A stretch of 64,000 nt of DNA from positions 2,356,501-2,420,500 of the forward strand of contig JADJRO010000001.1 of the NCBI GenBank assembly GCA_016712145.1. Reading direction: 5' to 3'. The translations under genes were made by a program, and so were the position numbers. The first letter of the stretch is position 1. Each line of letters begins with the position of its first letter. Below are positions 46,240-56,600 of this stretch, piece by piece. The stretch comes from Saprospiraceae bacterium. Its GTDB lineage: Bacteria > Bacteroidota > Bacteroidia > Chitinophagales > Saprospiraceae. The notes under the pieces were generated by a model, which was not told where the DNA came from, did no database searches, and worked only from the letters and a program-made list of their open reading frames with translations.

Positions 46240-47243
46240 TACTTGATGGGATTAAAGTGATTAAAAGTCAATCCGACTAAAATGCGATTGGCATCAAAAT
46301 TTGGATGAATGGCAATTTTCATGGCATTGTGAATGAGATCCTGTACTCCCCAAAGTCGCTCACCTTCTTTGTTTGTTCCTCTTAAAGATCCAATGACTCC
46401 AACATTTATTGCTAATGATTCATTGATAAAACAACGCAGAGAATAAGAGGACGAATTGTAATTATTTCCGCTTCTAAAACCGGTAACATTGTATCGGGTA
46501 CCAATGGTGTCAGGCTTTATATCTGAAAAGATGCTATAATCCTGTACATCCATCCCAAGGCGGGTTGCTAATTCAAAATACTGACGTTCATACCCTGTAA
46601 ACTGATCAAATGTTAATTCAAATAAATTGTTTTTATGAATAGAATGGTAATAAATACCCCCTCCTCCTGTCCACCATCGGTCAAAACTATCCCCCAGTCC
46701 CAATAAATTGAGTGGCATTCCTCCATCATTATAATAATTGATGCTTAGGTTTTTGTAATTGAGTACAATGGCGCCTACCGTTTGATGCCGTAGGTGGTTG
46801 TTCATGATAAAATTGACACCCAACATGGCGAGTCCTTCATTTCCAAATCGCAAATTATAAAACGGTAAATTATTTATCGTACGAAGGTTTTTATATAGGG
46901 GAAATTTTTCATTGATATGACTGGAAGCCGGACCAAAAAATAAACTGGATGTAAAATCAATTTGATTATCCTGCTTAAGCAAAATCAAACTATTTCCTAA
47001 GGATTTATTATAGATTCCTACATTCATGCCAACTGACATCATGTAGTTTCCATACTTTGAATCGATTTGTTTAATGCCTCCTACACCTACAAAAGCTTTA
47101 ATCCCGGGAAAATTAGTTCCACCCCAGTAATAGATATTTATGGTAGTCCCTATATTAAAATAGAGATTACTAAAGCCCAATTGTTCCTGACCAAATAGCA
47201 AGAATGGAAAAAATCCCAGTAAGAATCGCAAACAGTTTACCAT
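46239..47243 (-). CDS. Outer-membrane-type protein, toxin-23-like
   Basis: The protein has 334 residues. A signal peptide (ending LLFGQ) is followed by a beta-rich body with many aromatic and glycine turns. The segment YYNDGGMPLNLLGLGDSFDR followed by WWTGGG resembles the signature of polymorphic toxin type 23/beta-barrel proteins of Bacteroidota (from memory), although toxicity is not implied. It ends GLTFNHFNPIK. It is the first gene of the six-gene operon; the promoter should lie in 47244-47506. A surface receptor or envelope sensor role is inference. Confidence 0.75.
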   Translation of the reverse strand: MVNCLRFLLGFFPFLLFGQEQLGFSNLYFNIGTTINIYYWGGTNFPGIKAFVGVGGIKQIDSKYGNYMMSVGMNVGIYNKSLGNSLILLKQDNQIDFTSSLFFGPASSHINEKFPLYKNLRTINNLPFYNLRFGNEGLAMLGVNFIMNNHLRHQTVGAIVLNYKNLSINYYNDGGMPLNLLGLGDSFDRWWTGGGGIYYHSIHKNNLFELTFDQFTGYERQYFELATRLGMDVQDYSIFSDIKPDTIGTRYNVTGFRSGNNYNSSSYSLRCFINESLAINVGVIGSLRGTNKEGERLWGVQDLIHNAMKIAIHPNFDANRILVGLTFNHFNPIK

Positions 47244-47512
47244 GAAGCTTAGATTAGCGTTAAGAAATTAGCAGTCGGATCTCTCGGAATATTGCAAATG
47301 CAGCCAAAGCTTATCATACAACACCCGGAAAACGGAATATTTCTTTAAATTGAGCCTATAAAAACGGAACGAAATGCTGGAATTGAGGTGAAGTTATTAC
47401 GAATGTATGGTAAATCAAAAAATATGTTAAAAAAAATACAAATTTGATCATTCCAGTAGAAAAGCCGATCTCTTTGTATAAAATTTACAATAATTAAATA
47501 AATCCTTTGACA
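47244..47512. promoter_or_regulatory. Divergent spacer between the TIR-patatin operon and the 47513 gene
   Basis: On the plus strand TTTG at 47443-47446 and TCTCTTTG at 47469-47476 (one mismatch to TAnnTTTG, 22-bp gap) form a plausible promoter for the 47513 gene. No clear element was found for the minus-strand operon, whose promoter must also lie here. No gene is seen in the spacer. Confidence 0.4.
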
Positions 47513-48226
47513 ATGAAGTATTATTCCAAACCAATGCTATTCAATCTGTTGTTTTTATTGTTATTTCAGTTTAATATTAAAAGTCAGAAAAATCCCTATT
47601 TGCATTTTGATGAATTTAAATTAACGCATGAACTTGTCTATAATAAAAATGCAAGTATGGAAGATGATATATACAATTCACATAATTATAATCAAAGAAT
47701 TGTTAATTTAAAATACTTTCTTCAAAACGATAAATTCATCAAGGATTCCCTTCTTCTTAGGATGGAATTTCAATTAAGGCCAGAAGAATTTTCCATAAAT
47801 GATGATATGTATTACAAAGCAGATTCTTCCATTATAAAAATGCATGCCCGGAACATTGAATACCTGTATGGTACCCAAACCATATCAAGTTCAAGCTCCA
47901 ATACAAGTACAGAAACTGTAATGGTTGCAACTCCAGCTACTACAGAAACGGTTACCGATGCCAATGGAAATAAAACAGAAGTAACAATACCTTCTAAAAA
48001 TTATTCTGAAAACGTAACTGTGCCAACAACACATACAAAGATTGAAACAACTCCATTTCGAATGGTAAGCATTTACATCAAATTAAATCAAGATGATATC
48101 AATTTAATATTAAAAGCAAGCGAATTCAAATTTAGAATCTACACCAATCGGGGAGGTTCAACTATTAATTTCAAAAGATATGAATTGAATAGCTTGAAAA
48201 AATTTATTGAAGGGAATAGGGGGTGA
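47513..48226 (+). CDS. Secreted protein of unknown function
   Basis: The ATG at 47513 (237 residues) is preferred to the TTG six bases upstream. A signal peptide (MKYYSKPMLFNLL ... IKSQ) is followed by a 215-residue mature part with a Ser/Thr-rich low-complexity loop (SSSSSNTSTETVMVATPAT, residues ~125-175) and beta-rich flanks. No T9SS sorting domain is visible, as it ends SLKKFIEGNRG. It is divergent from the TIR-patatin operon and points at the caspase-like gene. No family is recognised. Confidence 0.7.
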   Translation: MKYYSKPMLFNLLFLLLFQFNIKSQKNPYLHFDEFKLTHELVYNKNASMEDDIYNSHNYNQRIVNLKYFLQNDKFIKDSLLLRMEFQLRPEEFSINDDMYYKADSSIIKMHARNIEYLYGTQTISSSSSNTSTETVMVATPATTETVTDANGNKTEVTIPSKNYSENVTVPTTHTKIETTPFRMVSIYIKLNQDDINLILKASEFKFRIYTNRGGSTINFKRYELNSLKKFIEGNRG

Positions 48227-48271
48227 TGTAAAAATTTTGAATTTATTTGCGTGAATTAAAATTTAGCTAAA

Positions 48272-49390
48272 CTATTTTGCGTGCTTCCTCGTGCCATCAG
48301 GATTATAATAATTTTGGAGTAAAGATTCCCATCGCATGGTTTCAACTTTCAATAATGCCAAATCATTATCATTAATAAGTTCATTGTAAGGAGCACCTTG
48401 TTGAATAGCCCTTTCTAAATACTGATAAGCTTGATCGAAACTTTTTTCACTACTATACACGCAAGCTAGATTAAATGAAGCCCTGTGATCAATTTGAGAA
48501 TTTTGAGAACTAATTTTCCAATGTTCTAAAGCTTGATCTATTTTGTTTGAAAAATAACTAGCATTTCCTAAATTGAGATGAATGTAACTATTTTCAGGAT
48601 TTAAGACCATTCCCTTTTTGAGAATGGCTTCGGCCTCTTTAAATTTCTTCATCTGGATGTAAAGATTTCCTAATTGAATATAGGGTAATACAAATAAACT
48701 ATCACGTTGGATGGATTTTAAAAAGTTATATTCAGCTTGATTAAATTGCTTTAAACGATAATGCACAACACCAATATTAGTGTAGGTTAAAGATCTCATT
48801 GAATCTTTAGATAAAGCTTTTTCTCCCCATTGTAGTGCTTGTTGAAAGTCCCCAATCGCAGTAAAATGGCTCAAAAGATTAATCATTGGATCTATATAAG
48901 AAGAGTCTTTTTGATATGCTTTTAAAAAATAATGCTCTGATTCCTTATATTCTTTTTTATTTAAATAATAAAGACCCAATGCATTTAAGGCTGGTGATGA
49001 TTCTGGAAATAGTTGTAACAGCTCCATATAATATATTAAAGCCAGTGAATCATTATTAAAATTAGTATTTAAATTATTTGGGAATATGATTCTGGGTAGC
49101 AACCAACTTGGTGCCGTCTGGATCGCCCTTTTAAAATAGAATACACATGAATCCAAATTTTTTAAATGCAAAGAATAGTTTAGTCCCAAAGAATAATAAT
49201 ATAGCGGCATTTCATTTTGATGGGTCAAAGCATTTCGCAAATAGCTATTTATCTGCAAACCAAGTTCGGTATTTTGGTTATTGCTTTGATATAATAGTTC
49301 GAAAGCTTTAAAATACTCCAATCGGGAAACCAATGTCTCATACAGATAATGCTTATTTCCCAGGAGTTGGATGCTTCTTTCAAGGTACAA
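48272..49390 (-). CDS. TPR half of a caspase-TPR protein (probably frameshifted from the upstream frame)
   Basis: The open frame has 372 residues and no signal peptide. It consists of tetratricopeptide repeats (ALGLYYLNKKEYKESEHYF, NIGVVHYRLKQFNQAEYNF, IQLGNLYIQMKKFKEAEAIL). Its start is only a TTG, and upstream codons in the same frame continue to match (IIRLYLERSIQLLG). The preceding caspase frame ends in an unrelated tail that overlaps it by 142 bases. Adding one base near 49390-49405 joins both into one 801-residue protein. In known caspase-TPR proteins of Bacteroidota the KVKSS/YLERSIQLLG region is continuous (from memory). Confidence 0.8.
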   Translation of the reverse strand: MYLERSIQLLGNKHYLYETLVSRLEYFKAFELLYQSNNQNTELGLQINSYLRNALTHQNEMPLYYYSLGLNYSLHLKNLDSCVFYFKRAIQTAPSWLLPRIIFPNNLNTNFNNDSLALIYYMELLQLFPESSPALNALGLYYLNKKEYKESEHYFLKAYQKDSSYIDPMINLLSHFTAIGDFQQALQWGEKALSKDSMRSLTYTNIGVVHYRLKQFNQAEYNFLKSIQRDSLFVLPYIQLGNLYIQMKKFKEAEAILKKGMVLNPENSYIHLNLGNASYFSNKIDQALEHWKISSQNSQIDHRASFNLACVYSSEKSFDQAYQYLERAIQQGAPYNELINDNDLALLKVETMRWESLLQNYYNPDGTRKHAK

Positions 49391-50676
49391 TCGGATGATT
49401 TTACTTTTTCTATGCGAACCTTTCTATTTTGTGAAAGCTCTTTGATGTCCGTTTGCAGGATACCATTTATAAATTGTTGCGCTTCATCCTGAAGTGCCGC
49501 TGCGTAATTTCTTGTGAAGGTGCTGTGTAAAGATTTTAGTTTTTCAGAAGCGAGCAATTGAGAATAATAGGATTCAGCGCAATTGGCATCGGGTGATAAA
49601 TAACGTTTTTCAATCAAGCTTTTCTTAAAGTTCTGATAACTTTCATAAAGCAAAGGATCTGTACTATTTTCAACCAGGTAATCAATGCTGCGGGGATCAA
49701 TTCCTGAAAACAATACCTGATCATATGTTTTTATTGAATTTATAGAATCCAGGTCTTTTATAAATACTTTAGACAAAATGTAATCTCTTGGACCAATCAC
49801 CATGGGTATTTGCCGGATGGGTGCAACATCTTTTTTGACCCGGTCTTCCAAATACCTGCTTATTTCATAGGAATTGATTTCAAGATCTTCGTTTTCATCT
49901 GCCAAACCATAAAGACCCTTGATCAGATGATAACTAAAAGCACCTCTGCCTCCTCCCCATTGTTCCCCTTCCATGCTGTATTCATCCGGCTGACAGGATA
50001 GAATTTTAATTTCATTGGCATATTGTTTTGCAAGATTCGTATTTGTCAATTGACTGCCATTGATTGCAGAACCTGCCAGCTTTCCACTTCTGCACGCGTC
50101 AATGATGGCTATGGTTTGCGTTTGATTTTTTACTGAAAGGGTTGAGATAATTTCCTGAAGCATAAATAATGAAAAGGCTCCACCAGACATGTACACATTT
50201 GCCGGGGAATCCCAGCACAACAAAAATCCTGGTTGCGTCAAACTCCTCCGTTCGACATCGCCATGACCTGAAAAATAAATAATTGCCTGATCACCAGGTT
50301 TGCACACCTCCCAAAGCCAATCCAGCGCTACTGCAAAATGGGCCATGGTGGCTTGATCGTTAAGTAATAATCGCATATGATCTTGCTTAATAGCACCTGC
50401 AGGAGCTGACTGCAGATATTGAGCAAAGGAAATAGCATCTTTGTCGGCAAACTTCAAATCGGGAATTAGAGGATTCTGATAATCTGAAATTCCTACAATT
50501 ACTGCATAGGTATTCGTTAGTTTGTTTTCAACTTGTTTATTAGCTTGAACCACTCCTTTTGTTTGGGCACAAATTCCAGAAGCACCTAATAATAAGATAA
50601 TTGGGAGACAACATACTATATTCCAATCTTTGAAAAGATGAATCCAACTAATTTGATAATGAAATTTACTGATCAT
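49249..50676 (-). CDS. Caspase-like (peptidase C14) protein, N-terminal half
   Basis: The open frame has 475 residues. A hydrophobic N-terminus (residues ~19-37, VCCLPIILLLGASGICAQ) is a signal peptide or anchor. The caspase domain (~52-300) has the catalytic dyad H138 (IIYFSGHGD) and C195 (IIDACRSGKLAG). The final ~45 residues (after KVKSSDCTLK) are out of frame relative to the TPR repeats that follow at 48272-49390, so the natural product is probably a caspase-TPR fusion. Caspase-like proteases occur in bacterial immunity and programmed cell death and also in housekeeping roles. It lies about 1 kb from the TIR-patatin operon on the same strand. Confidence 0.88.
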   Translation of the reverse strand: MISKFHYQISWIHLFKDWNIVCCLPIILLLGASGICAQTKGVVQANKQVENKLTNTYAVIVGISDYQNPLIPDLKFADKDAISFAQYLQSAPAGAIKQDHMRLLLNDQATMAHFAVALDWLWEVCKPGDQAIIYFSGHGDVERRSLTQPGFLLCWDSPANVYMSGGAFSLFMLQEIISTLSVKNQTQTIAIIDACRSGKLAGSAINGSQLTNTNLAKQYANEIKILSCQPDEYSMEGEQWGGGRGAFSYHLIKGLYGLADENEDLEINSYEISRYLEDRVKKDVAPIRQIPMVIGPRDYILSKVFIKDLDSINSIKTYDQVLFSGIDPRSIDYLVENSTDPLLYESYQNFKKSLIEKRYLSPDANCAESYYSQLLASEKLKSLHSTFTRNYAAALQDEAQQFINGILQTDIKELSQNRKVRIEKVKSSDCTLKEASNSWEISIICMRHWFPDWSILKLSNYYIKAITKIPNLVCR

Positions 50677-50711
50677 AGTTAATTATGATTGCTAGAATGG
50701 GAAATAATGAT

Positions 50712-50749
50712 TAAAGTCAGGGTGAAATTACATTGTCACCCTGACTTTA
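50712..50749 (-). terminator. Terminator-like hairpin
   Basis: TAAAGTCAGGGTGA (50712-50725) pairs perfectly with TCACCCTGACTTTA (50736-50749) around a 10-base loop. It follows the stop of the minus-strand gene at 50803 and precedes the caspase-like gene. A long T run is lacking on that strand, so termination efficiency is uncertain. Confidence 0.65.
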
Positions 50750-50802
50750 TCTACTCGTATTCAATTCTCTAGTTTAAAAACAATTAAAAATTAGTTTTCT
50801 CA

Positions 50803-51222
50803 TTACATTCCAATATTTTCCGTTACTTCCATTTTAATATTATATTCTTTACAAATTTCATTGATCACCTTTGTACTGGATACATCCTTTGCATATTTTT
50901 TAGGGTCTTCATTAAACTTCCCAGCTTTAATATCATTAATATATTGATCTGATGCAATTTCAAATTTACTACCATTGTATACTAAATAAGCAATGCCTTT
51001 TGCGTTTTTATAACATTGGATACCTCCTCCTGGCTTACCAGGTGTCTTTTTCAAGCTTTCACATGTTATTGGTCCAGAATTACATACATCAGCCCAGTCA
51101 TCACAACTTCCATAAACAATTTTACATTGTCTAGTTACTAAATGGCATAATTTAACAGTACCAAATAATTTAGAAGAAAATAAAACACATGTAACTAATA
51201 AAATTTTAATTGAAATATTCAT
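50803..51222 (-). CDS. Small secreted cysteine-containing protein, unknown
   Basis: The protein has 139 residues. A signal peptide (MNISIKILLVTCVLF ... SKLFG) is followed by a mature part with six cysteines in its N-terminal half (CHLVTRQC, YGSCDDWADVC, ITCESLKK, IQCYKN), which could form disulfides. The C-terminal half is charged and probably helical (FNEDPKKYAKDVSS). There is no T9SS domain and no recognised family. A hairpin terminator follows. It separates the caspase-like gene from the LRR protein gene and is probably transcribed alone. Confidence 0.7.
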   Translation of the reverse strand: MNISIKILLVTCVLFSSKLFGTVKLCHLVTRQCKIVYGSCDDWADVCNSGPITCESLKKTPGKPGGGIQCYKNAKGIAYLVYNGSKFEIASDQYINDIKAGKFNEDPKKYAKDVSSTKVINEICKEYNIKMEVTENIGM

Positions 51223-51352
51223 AAAAATAAATTTATATTTTGCCTACTCTATCCAGTTTTCAGCATCCCTGCTCTACTCTTTTAAAGATTTTCGAAACCT
51301 CTTAAATTGAATTCCTAAGAACTTCTCAGCTTATTTATAATTATAGAATTAG

Positions 51353-53611
51353 TTATTTGATTAAAGTGAACTTACCATTTAGTACAAGTCCGTCTTTTTC
51401 AATTTGAATTATGTAGAGACCGGCTTTACATAAAGTTGTTAGAATACTTGGCCCAATACTAATTTTAGTTGTAGCTTCAACTATATGAGAAGACCACAGG
51501 GTCTTTCCCAAAATATTTTTAATTTTAATATTCGCATTTGTCAAAGGAAAATTCAAATCAACCTCAAGATGATCATACACCGGATTGGGGTTTATTACCA
51601 TTTCTGTTAAAAACTCACCATCATCAAACGCAGGAAAATAATTTGTAGGAATTAATTCCTCGGCTCCTGATCCTATCAATGCACCATTTCCGTTACAATT
51701 TGCATTGCCATAGGGACCAATAAAACCTCCTTTATTAATATGAGTTTGGGCAGTTGAATAATATGTACAAACGGATTGGTATCCACCGGAAGGTGTTTTA
51801 ACACTAATTATACATTTTTGTAAAGATGGTGCACCACATTTCCAGGCTGCTATCAAATTTTGATATCCCGGTGGATATTTACAGTCAGGTTTCCCATCAT
51901 GATTATTGTCAACTAAATCATTCCCACCAGGACATTGATCGCAAGCGTCCCCTACACCGTCGCAGTCACTATCCACTTGTTGCGGATTATAAACAGTACT
52001 GCAATTATCAAAACAAGAAGCAATTCCATCTAGATCTGGATCAAATCCTTCATCTACAATCCCATTGCAATTATCATCCAATCCGTTGCATACTTCAAGT
52101 GCTGCTGGATGAATTTGAGCATTGAAGTCATTGCAGTCACCATTACTTAATGTGAATCCATCTCCATCAATATCACTATTACAGGCATCACTAACTTCCT
52201 GATTTGAATTACAACCTATTAAATTATATTCTATATCCGCAAATCCATTCTGTGACAGAAAATTGCAAATACTACGTACAGAACAATACGAGAGCTTGGG
52301 ATTGTTTTCAACTCCAATAAAGTCAATCGATCCAGAAGAAATATTATCTAAACCCGATAAGCTTTGTAATTCTGAATTCCAAAGAATAAAAATATTACCA
52401 TCAAGCGTAGTAAGACTTTCTAATCCACTAAAATTTAACAATTTTGGATGATATAAAACATTAAAATCGCCACGAATTGTCTTTAAATTTTGGAATCCGT
52501 TAAAGTTGACAATTAAATCATTTTGCTCTAAATAAACACCGCCATTTATTGTTTCGAGATTTTCCAATCCAGTAAAACTTAACAACGAAGGACATTGATT
52601 TATTTGAAGTCCTCCTGTTGAGTTTAAATTATTCAAAGGACTTAAACTTGTTAAAATCGGGCAATACGAAATAATAAAATAAGTACCAACCTCACTCAGT
52701 GCGTTTAGGCCATTTATTGAGCTTAGTCCATCCATTGCTCCAATTGCTAAACCACCTCTAATTTGAGATAAAGATTCCATTCCCATTAAATTTGCTACAT
52801 TCGGACATAAGCCAATATTAAAATTCCCACCAATCTCCGCTAAACTTGAAAATCCTGACAAAGAAGTTAAATTATTATTATAAGCTATATCTAAATCCCT
52901 TCCAATTTTCGGAAGCTGCTCGAGGCCATTAAAATTAATTATCGAATCACAAAAATAAACTATCAAATACCCTAATTTTGTTATAGAGTGAAACGAACTA
53001 AAATCATTTATACCAGTATATATAAAATAGAATCCATTGGATTCTTTTAAATTGCTAAATCCACTGTAATATTCTAAATGAGGATTTGTATCAAATTGGA
53101 CATCAGCCGCTTTTGTCAATGATGAAAATCCATTTATTTCAATTAATTCCGTGTTTCTAGAAAATGATAATAAACCGGCTTCCGCAAAATTGTTAAAAGC
53201 GTCAATTTGCAATAAAGCTGGATTATCATAAACAATGATATTCGTGGGAGAATTAAGCGTTCCATTAAATCCACTAATACGCTCCAATATTGGATTTCCA
53301 TAAATCGATATTGAACCTGGACCAACAAATTCCAAATTATTCAATCCATCCAAATAGCGTAAGGTATTACAAGAATAAATATTCAAGCTTTGTCCAATAG
53401 ATGTGATTTGACTTAAACCATCCAGGTTTGTAATATCGTTCGATGGGCCAATATTAAGATAAGTTTCTATTTCTGTACACCCGGGATAATTTATACTAAA
53501 GTTATCGATTTCTTCCTGGGTGGTTAATGTGATTCCACCCGAACAGAATGAAGAAAATCCCGTTTCAATAAATGAAACTAAAACTACTAACAACGTAACT
53601 AATTTTTTCAT
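51353..53611 (-). CDS. Secreted leucine-rich-repeat (receptor L-like) protein with MopE-type motif and T9SS domain
   Basis: The product has 752 residues. A signal peptide (MKKLVTLLVVLVSFIE) is followed by ~17 repeats of about 22-24 residues with L-GL-NL-I-G-L-I pattern (~45-445), as in receptor L-domain or LRR surface proteins. Then come putative metal-binding repeats of the MopE type (DGDGFTLSNGDCNDF, VCNGLDDNCNGIVDEG) and thrombospondin-3-like calcium motifs (DSDCDGVGDACDQC). The end (VINPNPVYDHLEVDL ... LNGKFTLIK) is a T9SS sorting domain. A surface adhesin or recognition role is inferred. It lies downstream of the giant gene, separated by a hairpin. Confidence 0.88.
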   Translation of the reverse strand: MKKLVTLLVVLVSFIETGFSSFCSGGITLTTQEEIDNFSINYPGCTEIETYLNIGPSNDITNLDGLSQITSIGQSLNIYSCNTLRYLDGLNNLEFVGPGSISIYGNPILERISGFNGTLNSPTNIIVYDNPALLQIDAFNNFAEAGLLSFSRNTELIEINGFSSLTKAADVQFDTNPHLEYYSGFSNLKESNGFYFIYTGINDFSSFHSITKLGYLIVYFCDSIINFNGLEQLPKIGRDLDIAYNNNLTSLSGFSSLAEIGGNFNIGLCPNVANLMGMESLSQIRGGLAIGAMDGLSSINGLNALSEVGTYFIISYCPILTSLSPLNNLNSTGGLQINQCPSLLSFTGLENLETINGGVYLEQNDLIVNFNGFQNLKTIRGDFNVLYHPKLLNFSGLESLTTLDGNIFILWNSELQSLSGLDNISSGSIDFIGVENNPKLSYCSVRSICNFLSQNGFADIEYNLIGCNSNQEVSDACNSDIDGDGFTLSNGDCNDFNAQIHPAALEVCNGLDDNCNGIVDEGFDPDLDGIASCFDNCSTVYNPQQVDSDCDGVGDACDQCPGGNDLVDNNHDGKPDCKYPPGYQNLIAAWKCGAPSLQKCIISVKTPSGGYQSVCTYYSTAQTHINKGGFIGPYGNANCNGNGALIGSGAEELIPTNYFPAFDDGEFLTEMVINPNPVYDHLEVDLNFPLTNANIKIKNILGKTLWSSHIVEATTKISIGPSILTTLCKAGLYIIQIEKDGLVLNGKFTLIK

Positions 53612-53638
53612 AAAATAAAATTTTAAGGGTTTACAAAA

Positions 53639-53672
53639 TGGATTTCATGAGAATAAGTTCCCATGAAATCCA
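53639..53672 (-). terminator. Hairpin after the second giant gene
   Basis: TGGATTTCATG (53639-53649) pairs perfectly with CATGAAATCCA (53662-53672). Read on the minus strand it follows the giant gene's stop and is trailed by TTTT. It lies just upstream of the LRR gene start, so it may act as a terminator or a leader hairpin. Confidence 0.5.
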
Positions 53673-53682
53673 ACTTTGAAGT

Positions 53683-56600
53683 CTATTTCGAAACTTTAAT
53701 TAATTTAATAAATTCTGACTGATCTTGAATGCTTATCCGTAGAAAATAAAGTGCAGGTGGGTAAATCTCCCCAAAACTTAGTTTGGTCTCTTGACCTTTC
53801 ATTTGGATTTTTTCAATAGAATTTCCAAATTGATCAAAAATTTCGATCCTTGCCGTTCCTACTGGGGGGGTCAATAAATTCAATTGAAAACTTTGATTAC
53901 TTGGATTTGGATACACCTCACAAATGGCAGGCTTAAGTTCTGAAATGCTTTTCGAAATTTCATTTGTTAGCATACATAAACTTTTCAAATACACTTCTGA
54001 ATTTGAATTTAGAACTTCATCATCAAGATCATTTTCTAAATACACAACAAAACGAACCGCAATACTAGAGTCAGCTGTGCAATTCGCTACAATAAAGTCT
54101 TTAATTAAATTAAAGCTAAACTTAAAATCAATCTCTCCAACTGGCAAATCACATAAATTAATTTGCGCAATTTTCACTAAACCACTATTCCAATCCTTAA
54201 TTGAGCTTTGCGTTTCTTCAATCTGTGCTGATTTGAGACCAACGATCAATCTACTTCCATGTTTGGACGTTTCTTTTGATGGAATTATGAATCGCAATCG
54301 CATATCTTGAGCAGTATTTTTCAAACAAACTGATTCAGAATTTATTACTGCATCAGAAGCACCAAGATGTCCTTTCAAAGAAATAATTGAGTTTTCATCT
54401 TGAGATAGCTTCCAAATTGGATTTCCATTAATTGGTTCCCAATTTGAAATTTGTTCTGGTTCATCTAATGCTGAGAACCGATTTGCATTAATAATACACA
54501 GAGCTTCTGATGTGCCAAATGTGGGTTCCGTAAAACAATTAACACTGATACTGAATATTTTTTCATAGACTGCACAAATAGTTCCATCTGTATTTTTTCT
54601 GGTCACTAGCATTTTAATGAGATAGTTACCAGGTAATTTAAAATTGTGACAAATCAATTGATTTCCAACGCTGACAGCAAAAGGTGTTGTAAGATTTGGC
54701 AAACTATACCAACTTACCATATCGCATTCACCTAGAGCAACTGGACTGAAACAAGCTGTGCAATTATTTAATATGGTAATTTTACTAATTCCTTTTTCAA
54801 CATCTTCCACTAGAACGTCGGGATCACAAGGGCAAATTTCATTGCAACCTGGAAAAATCAGATGAATTGTACATGGACATTGTACATTAACATCACACTG
54901 TCCATTTAGGAGTAGATCATATTCGCCACCCATCGATACAATAGCTTGCGGAATATAAATTCCAAATCCAGGAAATGCAACACTAGTGCCTGATGCAACT
55001 GGAATACCGGTATTTGAATTTACCAATTGCCAACTTAATAGGCTTTCCGGACAATCATTTTTGCATAATAGGTTTCCACTAAAGGTCCAGGCACAATCAT
55101 CTGGTGGACAATCTAATTTCAAGGTATCGCGACATGTTGCCATGACTTTATGTTGTTTGTCGTAATAGAAGCTTAGATCTGAAAACCCTTCACAAATGCA
55201 GGGACCATCACAATCAACTACAACTGTTTCACAGAATCTATGAATTCTACATGGGACTAAGCTTGGGTCACCAAATGGATACTCTGCTACCGTTATACAA
55301 ATAGTATAGCTACCAGAACTTGCATAGGTATGTGTCCAGCTATTTGAAGCTGGAAAAGGACCCGTTAAAATGGTACTACCATCTCCCCAATCTGGACTGG
55401 TTTGATAAAAATAACAATCTCCAAATTGCGGAGTAGCCGCTTTAACAGAACATCCGGAAACCTTTATTGGAATACCTTGTGCAATAAGATTTTGCCATTG
55501 AAAATAAGCACCGATTCCTTTCTTACAGCAATTTTTACAATTCAGATCGACTGGCAACAACAAGCTTATATTATTACATTTAATTCCGTTTTCATCATAT
55601 TCCACTACAGTGATTGCAATCAAGAAGCTCATTTGAGTTGGAGTATACGAATGCATAATCATACTTCCCGGAGAAAATGGACCTGTGCTTATTGTTCCAT
55701 CTTTCCAATTAATGGATGATATACGGATATCACAAGGAAGACTATCGAAAGTCAATGTAGCCTTGCAATAGGATTGATCTACGTTTATATGGATTGCATT
55801 TTGAACCATCTGTATAAATTGATCTTGTTTAAGACAACAGCTATCACAAGCTTGGAAAAATAAATTAAAACTGCAAAAACAGGTATCCTTTCCACAAATG
55901 CCGTTAAGATTTACAGTGTAAGGTTTATCCTTTTGAAATTGACTGTATAATAATTGAATTGACCAGAGTGTGTTAGCAGGAGTGGTCAACTCATTTCCCG
56001 ATAAGACTAGTGATCCATTTTCATCAATTATTTCCCAGTTTAAAACTCCATTACAACTATCCGAGCAATTTAAATTTCCATCAATGAAAAATTCGGTTGC
56101 TGTTTTAGGACATTTAATAATATAAGATTTCGGAGTAGTGTTGCAATTTATTGAATGATTGAATTCACTATTAAATACATTTATATCTGACAATTTTTCA
56201 CAATCGCATTCTGAAGGACAATCAGGTAAAGAAATACTGATTTCTGAAACTTGATTGCAATAGAAATTTCCTGTTGCATCAGACAATTGCATTTGCAAAT
56301 GAATGATTCCATCTGGATCCGGGAACGGACTCGTAACAACAAATGTCATGACCATTCTAGGTGGATCTCCAGGTCCTAATGCAGGATATAAAGAAATTGT
56401 ATTTGGAGAAATGCTGACAACATTCGCATCCGGCGAACTGATTATTAGATCAGTTGCATCAAATCCCGGAGAAGAAATATTATCTATTGTAAAAGTAATT
56501 TTATAGCCTCCGCTATCATTCAAACACTCTGCAAAAGTATTTGTAATCAACAAACATCTGTTTACAGTATCTGGAGCGCAATCAAACTGCAACATGGTAT

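Noticed and set aside
53924..54310. 128-codon plus-strand frame opposite the C-terminus of the second giant gene
   Set aside because: It lies antisense to a well supported T9SS coding region and has no recognisable domain.
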